A stretch of DNA of 16,648 nucleotides, taken from the NCBI GenBank assembly GCA_934281515.1, contig CAKQXG010000030.1, positions 1 through 16,648 on the forward strand, given 5' to 3'. Positions 14,610 through 16,648 of the stretch are shown piece by piece (the first letter of the stretch is position 1; every line of letters begins with the position of its first letter). A model generated the notes under the pieces. That model saw only the letters and a list, made by a program, of their open reading frames with translations. It was not told where the DNA came from and searched no databases. The translations under genes were made by a program, and so were the position numbers. The DNA comes from an uncultured Clostridia bacterium (GTDB lineage Bacteria; Bacillota; Clostridia; Christensenellales; CAG-314).

Positions 14610-15586
14610 TTTGTCCGTCCTCCCGTTGTTTCGAATACTACGTTTTGTGCATTTACGCCCGACACTTTTTCCGTGTCGGTGCTGCCGTCGTCTATCGTTG
14701 CGGATATCGTTACCGAGCAACTTCCCTTTGTGTAAAAATACAAGTATATATCCGCACCCGCGCGTACACGTAAAGTGACCGTGTTTGCCGAGCGATCGAG
14801 TACGGCTTGTTTGCCGTACATTTCGGCGTATCGAGCGTAGTCAAACGCCACGTCGCCGTCAAGGGTAAATGTCACCTCTGCCATGTAGGACGCATTGGAG
14901 GTAATTGTGGTACCGCGCACAAAATCGATTGCCGACTTGAGGTTGACAATACCTCTGTCGTAACCGTTGTAGTCGTCAAAAGTCACGCCTACGGACAATC
15001 TTGCGGTAGTCGTGTTGACGGTAAACACCTGCAAATCTTGGTACGGAGTACTTGTTTCCAGCACGACGGACACTTGTTCTTCTTCGTCGGTCGGCATGGT
15101 GGCGGCATTTTTGCGTGTTATTTTCAGCAGTAGCAGACTGCTGTTTTGTGCGTTTGCTTTAAGCAACGTTGCGTCGCTTGTCTGATCCAGCGTGTTGTCG
15201 TACTCGTCGACGATTGTAATGTCGTAGTTTTGGCTTGCCGCGGTAACAGCGTAGTGCGCTCCCCATGCGTCTACGACAAATCCGTTGGTTATCTCGTCGT
15301 TTGTCGGTTCGCGTAAAGAGAATCGGACGTCGCGTTTGGAAATCTTGCCGTCGGCAAAGTTGGACACGGTTGTCGTAATGTATCCGACGGCTGCGCCGGT
15401 GGAGTCTGTGCGTATAACCGCCGTCTGACCGTCACCGTCATGAGATAAAACAAAGTCGGTGTATACGCCGACCAGTTCCTTTTTGTCCGATATTACAAAT
15501 TTTGATACAGAAATGCAAGCGAAGGCAACCAGCATGCACAACGCTGCAAAAAGAAATATTAACTTTTTGGCGTTTCTCCCGTGCAT
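14606..15586 (-). CDS. TasA-like SipW-associated secreted protein
   Basis: Exported protein of 326 residues. The basic start MHGRNAKK and hydrophobic segment (about 9-27) form a signal sequence or anchor. The mature part begins with GVYTDFVLSHDGDG, which resembles the 'Y-T-x-F-x-x-S-D' opening of proteins encoded beside SipW peptidases, and continues with VSNFADGKISKRDVRFSLRE, a strand-rich pattern seen in TasA/camelysin-like proteins. The rest is beta-rich (e.g. LSVGVTFDDYNGYDRGIVNLKSA). No catalytic motif was seen, so a structural role as fibre subunit, cap or assembly factor is inferred. GGAGG at 15594-15598 lies seven bases before the ATG. The gene starts 26 bases after the upstream TasA-like gene and overlaps the giant gene as ATGA. 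The cleavage site is not obvious. Confidence 0.7.
   Translation of the reverse strand: MHGRNAKKLIFLFAALCMLVAFACISVSKFVISDKKELVGVYTDFVLSHDGDGQTAVIRTDSTGAAVGYITTTVSNFADGKISKRDVRFSLREPTNDEITNGFVVDAWGAHYAVTAASQNYDITIVDEYDNTLDQTSDATLLKANAQNSSLLLLKITRKNAATMPTDEEEQVSVVLETSTPYQDLQVFTVNTTTARLSVGVTFDDYNGYDRGIVNLKSAIDFVRGTTITSNASYMAEVTFTLDGDVAFDYARYAEMYGKQAVLDRSANTVTLRVRAGADIYLYFYTKGSCSVTISATIDDGSTDTEKVSGVNAQNVVFETTGGRTK
14618..14624 (-). promoter_or_regulatory. Ribosome binding site that decides the giant gene's start
   Basis: GGGAGGA on the minus strand lies eight bases before the ATG at 14609. It is the best Shine-Dalgarno match in this group and lies inside the 3' end of the preceding gene. It favours the start MKNNVKK over the longer open frame, whose first 37 residues are Arg-rich and would precede the hydrophobic signal segment. 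Confidence 0.85.
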
Positions 15587-15612
15587 CCGATTGCCTCCGT
15601 AGTGTAGTTTGG

Positions 15613-16359
15613 TTAGTTTTGCGTTTGTTCGCCTACGACCTGCACGTCAAAGTACAGTCGTGCGCCGGCGTAGTTATCCTTGTCGGAATTTTGTCTGGGC
15701 ACCTTAAACCGTATGTGGTAGTGGTAGTCTTTGGTCGTGCTGTCCGCTGCCATCACAAGCCCCGTTTTGTTGGTGATTTTACTGTCGCTGTCCGTAACTA
15801 CAAGCAGGCTGTTGCCCGTGTAGTCGATTTTGTCGTCCTGTTGTTGGGCGGACGGCTGTATTTGCGTTTCGCTGCCGTTTTCCGCACCGTGGTATATTTG
15901 CAACAGACCGCCGTCTCTTATGCCGGTGGTGTAGTTTGTCCACCCTGCAAAGTAGTCAACGCTGTTTTTGCCGTTGGCGTTTATCGTTTCCAACCGCACG
16001 CTGACGGACAGGACAACATTCAGGTTTACTTCGTTTTGACGTTTGCCGTCGACGCTTGTCACGGTAAAGTAGTACTCGATTTCGTCCTCCGGTTCCACAT
16101 CGTACAACGTCAGTGTGTCGGCGTTTTTATCAAACGGTATAGAAATTTTTGTAGTTTGACCGTCGATTCGGCATTCGGTGCGGTACACCGAATTGACTTC
16201 TATGCGTGCCACGGCGTCGGCAATTTTGATGCTGTCCGTTTTCTTCTCGTAGTCGTCGTAGTAGCGTGCAAAGGTGATTGTGGCTCCGATTACGAAGATT
16301 GCCAGTAGCAACAGCAACACGACGGCAAACAACTTTATGCGCCTAGTCCTTGTTGTCAT
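15613..16359 (-). CDS. TasA/camelysin-like secreted protein encoded beside SipW
   Basis: Exported protein of 248 residues. MTTRTRRIK is followed by a hydrophobic helix (about 9-28) ending ATITFARYYDDYEK, close to the form of SipW-dependent signal sequences (small residues, then Ala and an aromatic/acidic segment). The beta-rich mature part contains ADAVARIEVNSVYR, ISIPFDKNADTLTLYDVEPE, DEIEYYFTVTSVDGKRQNEV and the C-terminal YAGARLYFDVQVVGEQ, a pattern common in camelysin/TasA-like matrix proteins. No enzyme motif is present. The ATG at 16359 was preferred: GGAGA at 16366-16370 sits six bases upstream, and 24 extra upstream codons would place a Lys/Arg-rich extension before the signal. It overlaps the signal peptidase gene by 17 bases. 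It is probably a substrate of that peptidase, but TasA orthology is not claimed. Confidence 0.75.
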   Translation of the reverse strand: MTTRTRRIKLFAVVLLLLLAIFVIGATITFARYYDDYEKKTDSIKIADAVARIEVNSVYRTECRIDGQTTKISIPFDKNADTLTLYDVEPEDEIEYYFTVTSVDGKRQNEVNLNVVLSVSVRLETINANGKNSVDYFAGWTNYTTGIRDGGLLQIYHGAENGSETQIQPSAQQQDDKIDYTGNSLLVVTDSDSKITNKTGLVMAADSTTKDYHYHIRFKVPRQNSDKDNYAGARLYFDVQVVGEQTQN

Positions 16360-16648
16360 TTTGCATCTCCGTAATTTCCGTTGTTTCCGTGGTTTGCAGC
16401 GGTGCAAGTTGTTGATCGGGGCTGTCGGCAACGATTATCAACGCTACCACAACCGCCGCCACCGCCACAAGAAAAGCTATCCCTTGTCCCGTGCGCAGCC
16501 ATTCGACAATTATGCCCAACTTGGGTATCCGACCTACCACCTTGCCTACGATTTGCGTTTTGTAGATGGGATCGGGGTCTTCGCTGTCGTTGGCGTCGCC
16601 CCTTGCGTAAAACTTGTTGCCTTCCGTGCGTACAATGCGGTGGGTTAC
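16343..16648 (-). CDS. sipW: SipW-type signal peptidase I (3' part, cut by window edge)
   Basis: The last 101 residues of a membrane signal peptidase of the Ser/His type found in SipW, archaea and the endoplasmic reticulum; the serine half lies outside the window. The frame is open to the edge and begins VTHRIVRTEG, where the histidine of THRI takes the place of the lysine of classical bacterial peptidases. ARGDANDSEDPDPI follows, the conserved Gly-Asp-x-Asn...Asp block, then VVGRIPKLGIIVEWL and a C-terminal membrane helix (GIAFLVAVAAVVVALIIV). The tail is short and acidic, ending NDNKD. SipW enzymes remove signal sequences from TasA-like fibre proteins, and the genes just downstream encode such proteins. 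The stop overlaps the next gene by 17 bases, consistent with coupled translation. Confidence 0.88.
   Translation of the reverse strand, partial: VTHRIVRTEGNKFYARGDANDSEDPDPIYKTQIVGKVVGRIPKLGIIVEWLRTGQGIAFLVAVAAVVVALIIVADSPDQQLAPLQTTETTEITEMQNDNKD

Noticed and set aside
14610..14720. Longer start for the giant protein
   Set aside because: The extra 37 residues are Arg/Asn-rich, lie inside the preceding gene and would place a charged extension before the signal segment; the ATG at 14609 has GGGAGGA eight bases upstream.
13692..14735. Plus-strand open frame of 347 codons opposite the giant gene and the TasA-like gene
   Set aside because: Same composition as other antisense shadows, and it crosses the boundary of two well-supported minus-strand genes.
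1..16648. CRISPR arrays, tRNA/rRNA genes, insertion sequences, phage genes
   Set aside because: No direct-repeat/spacer pattern, no RNA gene signature and no transposase or phage-like protein was seen on either strand.

Overview
The window looks like chromosome from an uncultured Gram-positive bacterium, most likely a Clostridia-type Firmicute. The reasons are a SipW-type (Ser/His) signal peptidase next to TasA-like secreted proteins, a Cache-type hybrid histidine kinase, a cyclic-di-GMP enzyme with a Cys-rich N-terminus, and a membrane-tethered glycoside hydrolase family 3 enzyme with swapped domain order. Base composition is close to balanced. No rRNA, tRNA, CRISPR array, insertion sequence or phage gene was seen. 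The taxonomic guess rests on gene content only.

Layout. Positions 1-129 hold the possible end of an upstream plus-strand gene, a strong hairpin, and the ribosome binding site of the plus-strand GH3 gene (130-3063). A long near-perfect hairpin at 3121-3156 separates that gene from everything else and can terminate transcription from both sides. All remaining genes are on the minus strand and read toward it. The first minus-strand group (16648 down to 8619) is a surface-fibre or adhesin cluster: the 3' end of a SipW-type signal peptidase, two small TasA-like secreted proteins, and a giant 1996-residue repeat protein. The second group (8522 down to 3242) is a signalling cluster: a GGDEF-REC-HD-GYP cyclic-di-GMP enzyme, a family 3 solute-binding lipoprotein, a Cache-type hybrid histidine kinase and a stand-alone HPt protein. 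It has its own clear sigma-A promoter at 8543-8571.

How the parts may work together (inference). The signalling group contains each piece of one complete His-Asp-His-Asp phosphorelay: a possible extracellular ligand receptor, a sensor kinase with a receiver, an HPt carrier, and a terminal receiver inside an enzyme with both cyclic-di-GMP synthesis and hydrolysis domains. No DNA-binding output is encoded nearby, so the output is probably cyclic-di-GMP. The cluster directly upstream encodes a SipW-processed surface system, the kind of trait that cyclic-di-GMP often controls. The arrangement therefore suggests a self-contained module that senses a small molecule and adjusts surface matrix or adhesion. 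No terminator was seen between the two groups.

Genes within each group overlap by 4 to 17 bases or are separated by 26 bases, which suggests translational coupling. For several genes an internal ATG with a good ribosome binding site or coupling position was preferred over a longer open frame, and the reasons are given in each entry.
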